A DNA stretch of 40,959 nucleotides from positions 68,952 through 109,910 of the forward strand of contig JAHDVP010000006.1 in NCBI GenBank assembly GCA_023384575.1, given 5' to 3'. This document shows, piece after piece, positions 16,820-25,080 of the stretch (position 1 is the stretch's first letter; each line of letters starts with the position of its first letter). This DNA is from Acidobacteriota bacterium. Its GTDB lineage: Bacteria > Acidobacteriota > Vicinamibacteria > Vicinamibacterales > JAFNAJ01. The translations under genes and the position numbers were made by a program. Under the pieces are notes generated by a model. It was not told the DNA's origin, ran no database searches, and saw nothing but the letters and a program-made list of their open reading frames with translations.

Positions 16820-18571
16820 ATGCCGTCACACGCCGATCGCCGCCTCGCGTTTGCCGCAGCGCTCCTGCTGATCTCGGGTCCCGTCGCGTGGGCGCAGGCC
16901 CCACGGCCCGAGCCGACGGGGCCGTCGCACAAGCACTACGAGCACTCGGACCTCGCCAACCAGCCCGGCCCTGACGGGCAGCTCGCGCCTCGCCTGCAGA
17001 ACCTCGGCACCCATACGTTTCCCGTCAGCACGACCCACGCCGACGCTCAGCGCTTCATCAACCAGGGTGTGAACCTCGCCTACGGCTTCAACCACGCGGA
17101 GGCGCGGCGGGCGTTCAAGGAGGCCGCCCGCCTCGACCCGACGCTGGCGATGGCCTACTGGGGGCAGGCGCTCGTGCTCGGGCCGAACATCAACGCGCCG
17201 ATGGATCCGGCCGACGAGGAGGAGGCGCACCATCTCGCTCACCACGCCGCGTCGCTGCTCTCGAACGCCTCACCGAGGGAACAGGCGCTCATCCGGGCGC
17301 TGCAGAAGCGCTACTCCGGACGTGCCGACGACCGCGCCGCCAACGATCGCGCGTACGCCGCGGCCATGCGCGCCGTGCACGATCAGTTCCCCGACGACCT
17401 CGACATCGCGATGTTCTACGTCGAGTCGATGATGGACCTGCGGCCGTGGGGCTACTGGATGGCCGACGGCACTCCGCACGAGGGCACCGCCGAGATCGTG
17501 GCGCTCACCGAGGACGTCCTCCGCCGCCACCCGTCCCACCCGGGCGCGCTGCACCTCTACATTCATCTCGTCGAGGCGACGAGCACGCCGGAGCGGGCCG
17601 AGAAGGCAGCCGACACGCTGCTGACGCTGATGCCCGCCGCGGGACACATGGTGCACATGCCGTCGCACATCTACCAGCGCGTCGGGCGATACGCGGACGC
17701 GATCCGCAGCAACGAGCTCGCCATCGTCGCCGACGAGGACTACATCACCCAGTGCCGCGCCCAGGGCCTCTACCCGATGGGCTACTACCCCCACAACATT
17801 CACTTCCTCTGGTTCGCCGCGACGGCCGACGGACAGAGTGCGCGGGCGATCGAGTCGGCGCGCAAGGTGGCCTCGCGCATCGACGACGCCGTGCTGAAGG
17901 ACATGCCCATGACCGCCGGCTTCCGCGTGGTCAACTACTGGGCGCTGGCTCGCTTCGGCCGGTGGGACGACGTGCTCGCGGAGCCGGCGCCGCCGGCATC
18001 GAGCGCGTTCCTGCGCGCGGGCTGGCACCTCGTGCGCGGGCTCGCGTACGTGGCGAAGGAGGAGCTGACGGCCGCCGAGCGCGAGCTCGAGCAGCTTCGG
18101 GAGGTGATGAGCGACCCGTCGCTCGACGCGCCGCTCTTCTCGCCCAACGCCGGCCGCGCCGTCCTCGCCGCGGGGCCCGAGATGCTCGCGGGCGAGATCG
18201 CAGCCGCCCGGGGCCACTTCGACCAGGCCGTCGCGCACCTCGAGCGCGCCGTGCGCCTCGAGGACGCCCTCGTCTACACCGAGCCCTCGGAGTTCTACGC
18301 CCCGCCACGGCTCACGCTCGCAGCCGTGCTGCTCGAGGCCGGCCGGCCGGCCGAGGCCGAGACCGTGCTCTGGGACGACCTCCGGCGCAATCGCGACAAC
18401 GGCTGGGCGCTCGCCGGGCTCGTCCAGGCGCTCCGCGCCCAGAAAAAGGACGAGGAGGCGGCGGTCGTCGACGCGCGCTTCCGCGCGGCGTGGCAGCGGG
18501 CCGACGTCACGCTGACCTCGTCGCGGATCCTGCGGCCGGCCGTGGGCGCGCCGGCGAGCGCATCGCGCTGA
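16820..18571 (+). CDS. Secreted TPR-repeat protein of unknown function
   Basis: 583 residues from the ATG at 16820, chosen because AGGGAGGG ends seven bases upstream; an in-frame ATG at 16799 lacks this. A signal peptide (LAFAAALLLISGPVAWAQ) is followed by a His-rich stretch (SHKHYEH). Helical repeat pairs of TPR type follow: INQGVNLAYGFNHAEARRAF and its partner AARLDPTLAMAYWGQAL near 75-115, PAAGHMVHMPSHIYQRVGRY near 270-290, and AVAHLERAVRLEDALVY near 470-490. His residues recur in the central part (HPSHPGALHLYIHLVEA), which might bind metal; this is inference. Proteins of this form are common in soil Acidobacteriota but have no known role. Gap to the permease gene is 79 bases. Confidence 0.8.
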   Translation: MPSHADRRLAFAAALLLISGPVAWAQAPRPEPTGPSHKHYEHSDLANQPGPDGQLAPRLQNLGTHTFPVSTTHADAQRFINQGVNLAYGFNHAEARRAFKEAARLDPTLAMAYWGQALVLGPNINAPMDPADEEEAHHLAHHAASLLSNASPREQALIRALQKRYSGRADDRAANDRAYAAAMRAVHDQFPDDLDIAMFYVESMMDLRPWGYWMADGTPHEGTAEIVALTEDVLRRHPSHPGALHLYIHLVEATSTPERAEKAADTLLTLMPAAGHMVHMPSHIYQRVGRYADAIRSNELAIVADEDYITQCRAQGLYPMGYYPHNIHFLWFAATADGQSARAIESARKVASRIDDAVLKDMPMTAGFRVVNYWALARFGRWDDVLAEPAPPASSAFLRAGWHLVRGLAYVAKEELTAAERELEQLREVMSDPSLDAPLFSPNAGRAVLAAGPEMLAGEIAAARGHFDQAVAHLERAVRLEDALVYTEPSEFYAPPRLTLAAVLLEAGRPAEAETVLWDDLRRNRDNGWALAGLVQALRAQKKDEEAAVVDARFRAAWQRADVTLTSSRILRPAVGAPASASR

Positions 18572-18650
18572 CGCACGCGGGCGCGGCGGGTGGTCGTCTC
18601 CGGCGCGCGACCGTCGCGGCGCCGCGCTATCCTATCGGCTGGAGGGCGGG

Positions 18651-21095
18651 ATGCGCCACCTGGTCTGGCACGACCTCGAGCTCGCGTGGCGGACGATGTG
18701 GCGCGCGCGGCGGTTCTCGGCCGCCGTGCTCGCCCTCCTGGCGCTCGGCATCGGCGCGAACACGGCGGTCTTCACCCTCGTGCGCGGCGTGCTCCTGCGT
18801 CCACTCCCGTACTGGGAGCCCGATCGGCTGGTGCGGGTGTCGGAGGAGCACGCCGGCGCCAGGGCGGCGATGCCGTTCACGCTGCTCACGCACTTCACCT
18901 ACCACGCCTGGCGGCACGACGCGCGCACGCTCGAGGGGCTCGCGGCCTACACGCAGCGACAGTTCGTGATCGAAGGCGAGAGCGCCCGCCTCCCTGGGGC
19001 GGCCGTCTCGCCAGGGCTCTTCCACCTGCTGCGGGCCGTGCCGGCGGCCGGACGCCCGCTTCGCGACGACGACGCCGTCGAGGGCGCGGAGCCGGTCGTC
19101 GTCGTCGGACACGCGTTCGCGAACGAGCGCTTCGGCAGCCGCCACCAGGCCATCGGCGCTCGCCTCACCATCGATGGTCTCGCTCACACCGTTGTCGGCG
19201 TCATGCCCCCGGACTTCGTGTTTCCGGACCGGCGGGCGCGGCTCTGGACGCCCTACGCGGTGCCACCGGTCGGCGCCGATCCCGCCGCCGACGGTATTCG
19301 TCTCTTCTCGGCCGTGGGGCGGCTCACGCCCGGATTCTCGGCCGAGCAGGCCGCCGCGGAGGGAACCGCCGTTGCGCGGGCCGCGCCGAGGAACCAGCAG
19401 GTGTCCGACCTGGTGTTCGGGGCCGGCGGCGAGCTGGTCGTCCGGGTGCGCACCGTCCTCGACGAGATGACCGCCCCTGTGCGGCAGGCCCTGCTCGTCT
19501 TCCTTGGCGGGGTCGGCCTGCTGCTGCTCATCGCGTGCGCGAACGTCGCGAACCTGTCGCTGTCGCGCGGCCTCGAGCGCCGTCGGGATCTCGCCATTCA
19601 GACGGCGCTCGGAGCGAGACGCGGACGCTTGCTCGCGCAACTGCTGACCGAGAGCCTCGTGCTGGCGGTGACCGGCGGCGTGCTGGGGTTGGGCGTTGGC
19701 TGGGTGCTGCTGCGGGCGCTGCCCGCGGTGGTGCCAGAGCGGTTTCCAAGGCTCGACGACGTGCGGCTCGATCTCGGCGTCGTGGCGTTCACCTTCGTGC
19801 TCTCGACCATCGCCGGTCTCGTCGCGGGCATCGTTCCAGCGGTGCGCGGCGCGCGGACCGACGTGATGTCGGCCCTGCGCGAGGAATCGGGCGCGACGAC
19901 CGGCACGCGCCTGCGTCGCCTCGGATCGGCGCTCCTCGTCTTCGAGGCGGCGCTCGCCGTCGTGCTGCTCGTGGCCGCCGGCCTGCTCGGGCGCAGCTTC
20001 GTCCGCCTCGTCAGCGTCGACGCCGGGTACGAGCCGACCCACGTGCTGACCGCCAGAGTGCAGCTGCCCGGACCAGCGCACACCGGTGAGCGCATCGCGC
20101 AGCTGCTCGGGCCCCTGCTCGACCACCTGCGCGCGCTGCCGGGCGTCGTCGCGGCCGGCGCCGGCAACATGGCGCCGTTCGGGGGATCGACCGCCGTGAT
20201 GCGGTTCAACTTGCCAACGCCTTCGAGCGGCGCCGAGCCGATCGTGGGGCGTGCGCTCGCTCACACCGTGACGCCCGGGTACGCCGAGGCGCTGGGCATC
20301 AGGCTGCGCGCCGGGCGGCTGTTCGAGCCGGCTGACGTCGGTGCCGCCGGCCTGCCGCTGCTCGTCAGCGAGGAGTTCGTTCGGTCGTACCTGGACGACG
20401 GGCAGCCGGCCGTCGGCCGGCTGCTCCCGAGCCTGCCGGGCAGCGACGCCGTTCCGGAAATCGTCGGGGTCGTCGGCAACGTACTGAAGGACGGCCTCGA
20501 TCGCGGCCCGCAGCCCGAGCTGTATCGCCTGCCCCCCGGTGGTCTCGCCCTGCGCGGCGAGGTCGCCCTCGTCGTCCGGACGACCGGCGACCCCGTGGCG
20601 ATCGTGCCGGCACTCCGTGCGGCTGCGGCGAACGTCGATCCCGAGGCCGTGCTCGATCCTGTGGCGACGCTGGCGAGTCAGGTCGAGCGCTCGGTCAGCG
20701 AGCCGCGCTTCGCCATGCTGGTCGTTGGGCTGTTTGCCGGTCTGGCCGCACTGCTGGCGGCCGCCGGCCTGCACGCCGTGCTGTCGCACGCCGTGGCGAG
20801 GCACCGCCGCGAGATGGGCATCCGCCTCGCCCTCGGCGCGCAGCGGACCGACATCGTCCGGCTCGTCATGCTTCGCGGGCTCGGCGTGGCCCTCGTGGGC
20901 ATGGTGCTCGGACTCCTCGTCTCGGTTGGTGTCGCCCGGCTCATGCAGGGGCTGCTCTTCGGCGTCGAGCCGCTGGATCCGTGGGCGTTCGTGTTGGCGC
21001 CCCTTCCGCTGCTGGCCGTCGCGCTCGTGGCGACGCTCGTGCCGGCGCGGCGGGCCGCCGCGACCGATCCGGCCGACGCGCTGCGGTCGGGATGA
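18651..21095 (+). CDS. ABC transporter permease, MacB/FtsX-like, ADOP type
   Basis: 814 residues. It starts with RTMWRARRFSAAVLALLALG and IGANTAVFTLVRGVLLRPLP, the signature of acidobacterial duplicated orphan permeases, then a MacB-type periplasmic domain (about 50-260). Next is a first FtsX domain (about 275-400; RRRDLAIQTALGARRGRLLA is the cytosolic coupling segment), a second periplasmic domain (about 410-670) and a second FtsX domain (about 680-810; RHRREMGIRLALGAQRTDIV). This duplicated layout gives about eight membrane spans. There is no ATP-binding partner gene in the window, as is usual for this family. Substrate and energy source are unknown; macrolide export is not implied. GGAGGG stands four bases before the ATG, and GCTATCCTATCGG upstream may hold a -10. 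Confidence 0.93.
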   Translation: MRHLVWHDLELAWRTMWRARRFSAAVLALLALGIGANTAVFTLVRGVLLRPLPYWEPDRLVRVSEEHAGARAAMPFTLLTHFTYHAWRHDARTLEGLAAYTQRQFVIEGESARLPGAAVSPGLFHLLRAVPAAGRPLRDDDAVEGAEPVVVVGHAFANERFGSRHQAIGARLTIDGLAHTVVGVMPPDFVFPDRRARLWTPYAVPPVGADPAADGIRLFSAVGRLTPGFSAEQAAAEGTAVARAAPRNQQVSDLVFGAGGELVVRVRTVLDEMTAPVRQALLVFLGGVGLLLLIACANVANLSLSRGLERRRDLAIQTALGARRGRLLAQLLTESLVLAVTGGVLGLGVGWVLLRALPAVVPERFPRLDDVRLDLGVVAFTFVLSTIAGLVAGIVPAVRGARTDVMSALREESGATTGTRLRRLGSALLVFEAALAVVLLVAAGLLGRSFVRLVSVDAGYEPTHVLTARVQLPGPAHTGERIAQLLGPLLDHLRALPGVVAAGAGNMAPFGGSTAVMRFNLPTPSSGAEPIVGRALAHTVTPGYAEALGIRLRAGRLFEPADVGAAGLPLLVSEEFVRSYLDDGQPAVGRLLPSLPGSDAVPEIVGVVGNVLKDGLDRGPQPELYRLPPGGLALRGEVALVVRTTGDPVAIVPALRAAAANVDPEAVLDPVATLASQVERSVSEPRFAMLVVGLFAGLAALLAAAGLHAVLSHAVARHRREMGIRLALGAQRTDIVRLVMLRGLGVALVGMVLGLLVSVGVARLMQGLLFGVEPLDPWAFVLAPLPLLAVALVATLVPARRAAATDPADALRSG

Positions 21096-21189
21096 CGCCC
21101 ATCCGGTCGCCGCGGCCGGGCGGCCACCCCGCCCACGGCGGGCCGGTGGAGCGAGGTCACGTTTTCTGATAAGCTCTACGGCCATTGTC

Positions 21190-22248
21190 TTGGCTCCGCT
21201 CGAACTTCGTCTCGAACTGACGCCACGCTCCCGACTCGACGTGATCGACGTGCGATCGCGGGCGGCCGAGGTGTATGGGCGGGTGCTCGACGCGTACGAG
21301 CGCTGCCTCTATTGCTCCTTCCACACGACGGCGGGATACCTCCGCCAGGGCGTGGCCGCGAGGCTCAGGTCACACGGCGTCAGCCCGTACGTCGAGTTCT
21401 TCCGGAGCCTGTTCCCGGAGGGGGCCGGCTATCGGCACGACCAGCTCGACGCGCGGACCGAGCTCAGCGACGAGCAGCGCGACGTCGAGCCGCCGAACGC
21501 CGACTCGCACCTGGCGTTCATGGCGGGCGGGCTCGACACGTGCGTCTCGTACCGCATGCATCGGCCGGGGCCGGTGTGCCTCATCGACCTCGATGGCGTC
21601 TACAAGGGGCAGCCGCGACGCCGCCAGACGCTGCTCGTCGGCTACAACCACGAACGTGTCGTGGCGCGGACGAAGCTCGAGGTGCCGGTATCGGCGCATC
21701 CCATCGATGCCATCAACCTCAAGGAGCCGCGCCTCGGGCTCTACGGGCAACTGGCCGACTTCCTCGCGGCGCACGAGGTGCCGCACGGGCGCGTCAGGCT
21801 GGATCTCGCGCCGGGCGAGCAGCACTCCAGCCTGACGATCAACGAGTACGAGACGCTGCTCATGCGGCACGATCTCGTCGAGGTCCTGCGCGACCCGCTC
21901 CGGTTCGCGCTCCAGACGGCCCGCCACGCCGTCACCGACCCCGCGGCCGTGCCGTTTCGCGCCATCGAATACGCCAAGTACGACTTCCCGCAGACGCTCA
22001 ACCGGCTCGTCGACGCCCTTGGTCTGGGGCAGTCGCGGGTCGAGCGCCTGCTCGCCCGGGCGCTCGCCCTGCCCGCGGAGCGCTTTCTCCGCATGCGCCG
22101 GTCGGTCAGCCTGCCCGTCTCGAACGCGTCGGCCTCGGCCTGCGGCCACCTCGTCGAGGGCACCTACCAGAGCCCGATCCTCGTGCAGTGGCGGTCGGCG
22201 CCGCGCGGCGCGCGCACCGTCAACGTCACGCTCACGCGCTTCGACTGA
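21190..22248 (+). CDS. YjbQ/UPF0047-like protein with long C-terminal extension
   Basis: About 352 residues from the TTG at 21190; the start is uncertain (ATT at 21184 and GTG at 21241 are others, and no ribosome site is seen). Residues 1-165 follow E. coli YjbQ: an N-terminal strand with a TPRSRLDVIDV motif, CSFHTTAGYLRQG (His45), YVEFFRSLFPEGAGYRHDQ (His83, Asp84), PPNADSHLAFMAGGL (His107) and LIDLDGVYKGQPRRRQTLLV. YjbQ family members have about 135-140 residues and have been reported with weak thiamine-phosphate synthase activity. Here 190 further residues follow (INEYETLLMRHDLVEVL, AIEYAKYDFPQTLNRLV), unlike any domain I recognise. An insertion of about 17 residues (ELSDEQRDVEPPN) breaks the core. 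Soluble protein without a signal peptide. Function unknown. Confidence 0.75.
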   Translation: MAPLELRLELTPRSRLDVIDVRSRAAEVYGRVLDAYERCLYCSFHTTAGYLRQGVAARLRSHGVSPYVEFFRSLFPEGAGYRHDQLDARTELSDEQRDVEPPNADSHLAFMAGGLDTCVSYRMHRPGPVCLIDLDGVYKGQPRRRQTLLVGYNHERVVARTKLEVPVSAHPIDAINLKEPRLGLYGQLADFLAAHEVPHGRVRLDLAPGEQHSSLTINEYETLLMRHDLVEVLRDPLRFALQTARHAVTDPAAVPFRAIEYAKYDFPQTLNRLVDALGLGQSRVERLLARALALPAERFLRMRRSVSLPVSNASASACGHLVEGTYQSPILVQWRSAPRGARTVNVTLTRFD

Positions 22249-22318
22249 CCCTCGACGTCGAGGCGGCGCCTCAAGTGCGCCTCGCGCGCCGGGCCGGCGC
22301 GCGGCCGCGCCTTTGCGC

Positions 22319-22324
22319 TACAAT
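22319..22324 (+). promoter_or_regulatory. Candidate -10 element (TACAAT) of the kinase-propeller gene
   Basis: TACAAT matches the -10 consensus at five of six positions and ends 11 bases before the ATG at 22336. The start site would be about five bases from the ATG, so the mRNA is nearly leaderless, and no ribosome site is seen. Confidence 0.45.
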
Positions 22325-22335
22325 CCGCGGCACGC

Positions 22336-24966
22336 ATGACACTGGCGCCCGGCACACGGCTCGGCCCGTACGAGATCGTCGCGCTCGCGGCACGCGGAGG
22401 CATGGGCGAGGTCTACCGGGCGCAGGACACGCGCCTCGGGCGCGATGTCGCCGTCAAGGTGCTGCCGGCGCGCTTTGCCACCGATCCCGAGCTCCGCCAG
22501 CGCTTCGAGCGCGAGGCGCGTGCCATCTCGGCGCTCTCGCACCCGGCGATCTGCCCGCTCTACGACGTCGGCCACCACGACGGCGTCGAGTACCTGGTGA
22601 TGGAGTTTCTCGAGGGCGAGACACTCGCGGACCGCCTCGAGCGCGGCCCGCTGCCGCTCGACCAGGTGCTGCGGTTCGGCATCGACATCGCCGACGCGCT
22701 CTCCGCCGCCCACGCGAGCGGCGTCGTCCATCGCGACCTGAAGCCGGGCAATGTCATGGTGACGCGCACCGGCGCGCGGCTGCTCGACTTCGGCCTCGCC
22801 AAGCCCACAGGCCCGGCGATCGGCACGTCGTCGGACGGTGTGACGACCGCCGCGCCACTGACCGCGCGAGGCACGATTCTCGGGACGTTCCAGTACATGT
22901 CGCCCGAGCAGGTGGAAGGGCGCGAGGCCGACGCCCGCAGCGATCTGTTCGCGTTCGGGGCCGTGCTGTACGAAATGGCGACCGGGACGCGCGCGTTCCG
23001 GGGCGAGACCACGACGAGTGTCGTCGCGGCGATCCTCGAGCGTGACCCCGCGCCCATCTCCGCGCTCCAGCCTCTGGCCCCGGCCGCGCTCGACGACGTT
23101 GTCGGTGGCTGTCTGGCGAAGTCTCCCGACGAGCGGTGGCAGACGGCCCACGACGTCAAGCGGCAACTGCAGACGATCCGGCGCCGCCTCGGCGAGAGCC
23201 CCGTGCCGGCCGGCGCCATCGCCACGGATCGACCGAGTGCGACACGCGTGGCCTGGATCGTGGCCGTCGCGGCCGTCGTGCTCGCGGTGGTGTCTGCCGG
23301 GCTTGCCGTGCGCGACCGCGGCAGGGCGCCGGCCGACGCCGCACAGGTCGTGCGGGCGGCCATCCAGCCGCCGGCCGCTCACTCGTTCACGCCGAACGAC
23401 TTCGCGATCTCGCCCGACGGCCAGCGCGTGGCGTTCGTCGCCGCGGGCGCCGACGGCGTGAGCTCGCTCTGGGTGCGGTCGATCGACTCGGCGCAGCCCA
23501 CCGAGGTCTCCGGCACCGAGGGCGCGCTCTCTCCGTTCTGGTCGGCCGACAGCCGCCAGATCGCCTTCTTCGCGGGCGGCCGCCTGATGAAGGTCGAACC
23601 CGGTGGCAAGGGCGCCGAGGTCATCTGCGAGGCCACGCGCGTCGCCCGAGGCGGCGCCTGGGGGGCAGACGACGTGATGCTGTTCTCGAACTCGGCCGTC
23701 GGCCCGATCTTCCGCGTGTCGGCGGCCGGCGGCCCGGCGGTGCCGGCCACCGTGGTGCCCGACGACGTGCCGGGCGAGGGCCACCGCTACCCGCAGTTCC
23801 TGCCGGACGGACGGCGTTTCCTGTACACCGCCATCTGGACCAGCGAGCAGCGCGGCGGGCTGTACCTGGCGAGCCTCGACGGCGGACCCGCCGAGCTCGT
23901 GTCGTCGGACATTCGCAGTCGAGTCGTGCTGGCCGACGACCGCCTGCTGTTCGTCATCGGCGGCACCGTCTATGCGCAACCGTTCGACACGGCGGCCGGT
24001 CGGCTGAGCGGCGAACCGGAGGCGTTGCTTCGCAGCGAGATCGCATGGGACTGGCGCTTCGGTCACCTGCCGGTCAGCGCGTCGCACACAGGTCTGCTGG
24101 TCTATCAGTCGCCGCACACCTACCAGTCGAACCTCGTGTGGTTCGATCGCCAGGGCCGTGAGCTCGGGCGGGTCGGCGCGCCAGGCTCCTGGAGCCCCGC
24201 CGTCGCACCCGACGGGCGGCGGGTCGCCGTGGCCCTCGATGGACGAATGACCGGGCAGCCGAACGTCTGGGTCCACGACCTGCAACGCGGTGTACCCAGC
24301 CAGTTGACCAGCACCGGCATCGACACGGCGCATCTCTGGAGCGGCGACGACTGGATCGTCTACTCCTCCATGCGCGACACCAACGCCATCTACCGTCGCC
24401 GGGCCGACGGCTCGGGACAGGAAGAGCGGGTCTTCGAGTCCGTGGCCCACGTGCTCGTCACGTCCGCGTCGCCGGACGGGCGGCGCATCCTGTACATGGG
24501 CTTCGAGTCGGGCCTGCCCGGCTTACGACTCCTCGATGTCGACACCGGGAGTTCGGTCTTCCTGGAGACCGGGGCCGAAGGGGTGTTCTCGCCCGACGGC
24601 CGGTGGGTGGCGTTCACGTCTCCCGCGACCGGCGTGGTGGTGCGCCCGGTCGATGGCGGCGCGCGCGTGCAGGTCTCGCGTGGCGCCGGATCCCAACCGC
24701 GCTGGCGGGCCGACATGAAGGAACTCTTCTACATCGCGCCCGACAAGCAGTTGATGGCTGTGCCGCTCGTCGTCAGCAACGGCAGGCTCGAGCCAGGCAC
24801 ACCGGTCGCGCTCTTCCAGACGCGCATCGTCCAGCCGATGCTGGTGTTGTTCCAGTACGACGTCATGCCGGACGGCCAGCGGTTCCTCGTCAACTCGCTG
24901 CCTCGCGAAGACGCGGCGGCGCCGCTCACGCTGCTCGTGAACTGGCCGCGCATGCTCGGCCGGTAG
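22336..24966 (+). CDS. Transmembrane Ser/Thr protein kinase with extracytoplasmic TolB-type propeller
   Basis: 876 residues. The Hanks-type kinase domain covers about 10-280: ARGGMGEVYRAQD glycine loop, VAVKVLP (Lys41), VHRDLKPGNVM (Asp134), LLDFGLAKP (Asp151), GTFQYMSPEQ activation segment and DARSDLFAFGAVLYEM. One membrane span lies at about 303-326 (VAWIVAVAAVVLAVVSAGLAV). The rest is a propeller of PD40-like repeats (FAISPDGQRVAFVAA, SASPDGRRILYMG, VFSPDGRWVAFTSPA) outside the cytosol. This architecture suggests a sensor that couples an envelope signal to phosphorylation, an inference shared with many acidobacterial kinases. All catalytic residues are intact. It has no close operon partner and converges with the amidohydrolase gene. 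Confidence 0.93.
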   Translation: MTLAPGTRLGPYEIVALAARGGMGEVYRAQDTRLGRDVAVKVLPARFATDPELRQRFEREARAISALSHPAICPLYDVGHHDGVEYLVMEFLEGETLADRLERGPLPLDQVLRFGIDIADALSAAHASGVVHRDLKPGNVMVTRTGARLLDFGLAKPTGPAIGTSSDGVTTAAPLTARGTILGTFQYMSPEQVEGREADARSDLFAFGAVLYEMATGTRAFRGETTTSVVAAILERDPAPISALQPLAPAALDDVVGGCLAKSPDERWQTAHDVKRQLQTIRRRLGESPVPAGAIATDRPSATRVAWIVAVAAVVLAVVSAGLAVRDRGRAPADAAQVVRAAIQPPAAHSFTPNDFAISPDGQRVAFVAAGADGVSSLWVRSIDSAQPTEVSGTEGALSPFWSADSRQIAFFAGGRLMKVEPGGKGAEVICEATRVARGGAWGADDVMLFSNSAVGPIFRVSAAGGPAVPATVVPDDVPGEGHRYPQFLPDGRRFLYTAIWTSEQRGGLYLASLDGGPAELVSSDIRSRVVLADDRLLFVIGGTVYAQPFDTAAGRLSGEPEALLRSEIAWDWRFGHLPVSASHTGLLVYQSPHTYQSNLVWFDRQGRELGRVGAPGSWSPAVAPDGRRVAVALDGRMTGQPNVWVHDLQRGVPSQLTSTGIDTAHLWSGDDWIVYSSMRDTNAIYRRRADGSGQEERVFESVAHVLVTSASPDGRRILYMGFESGLPGLRLLDVDTGSSVFLETGAEGVFSPDGRWVAFTSPATGVVVRPVDGGARVQVSRGAGSQPRWRADMKELFYIAPDKQLMAVPLVVSNGRLEPGTPVALFQTRIVQPMLVLFQYDVMPDGQRFLVNSLPREDAAAPLTLLVNWPRMLGR

Positions 24967-25004
24967 GGGCGCGTCACATGGCCGGTCCGCCGGGGCGGCC
25001 GCCG

Positions 25005-25027
25005 CGTCCCTCGACGCGCTCGGGACG
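25005..25027. terminator. Inverted repeat between convergent genes
   Basis: CGTCCC (25005-25010) and GGGACG (25022-25027) can form a six-base stem with an 11-base loop in the 114-base gap between the kinase stop and the amidohydrolase stop. No T-run on either side; weak support as a terminator. The rest of the gap is GC-rich with nothing else visible. Confidence 0.25.
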
Positions 25028-25080
25028 CCGGCCACGAGCGGGCGTTCGCTCCGCCGGAGCCTCGCGCAACCGGAACGGAC

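Noticed and set aside
18627-21185. Very long open frames on the strand opposite to real genes (here 852 codons; also 14580-16727, 22318-24450, 27146-30289 and others)
   Set aside because: They mirror confident genes with full motif sets, their translations are Arg/Pro/His-rich with no domains, and such frames are expected opposite GC-rich coding sequence.
20539-21189. Long upstream extension of the YjbQ-like gene
   Set aside because: It overlaps the permease gene in another frame, and its translation is low-complexity until residue 217, where family similarity starts.
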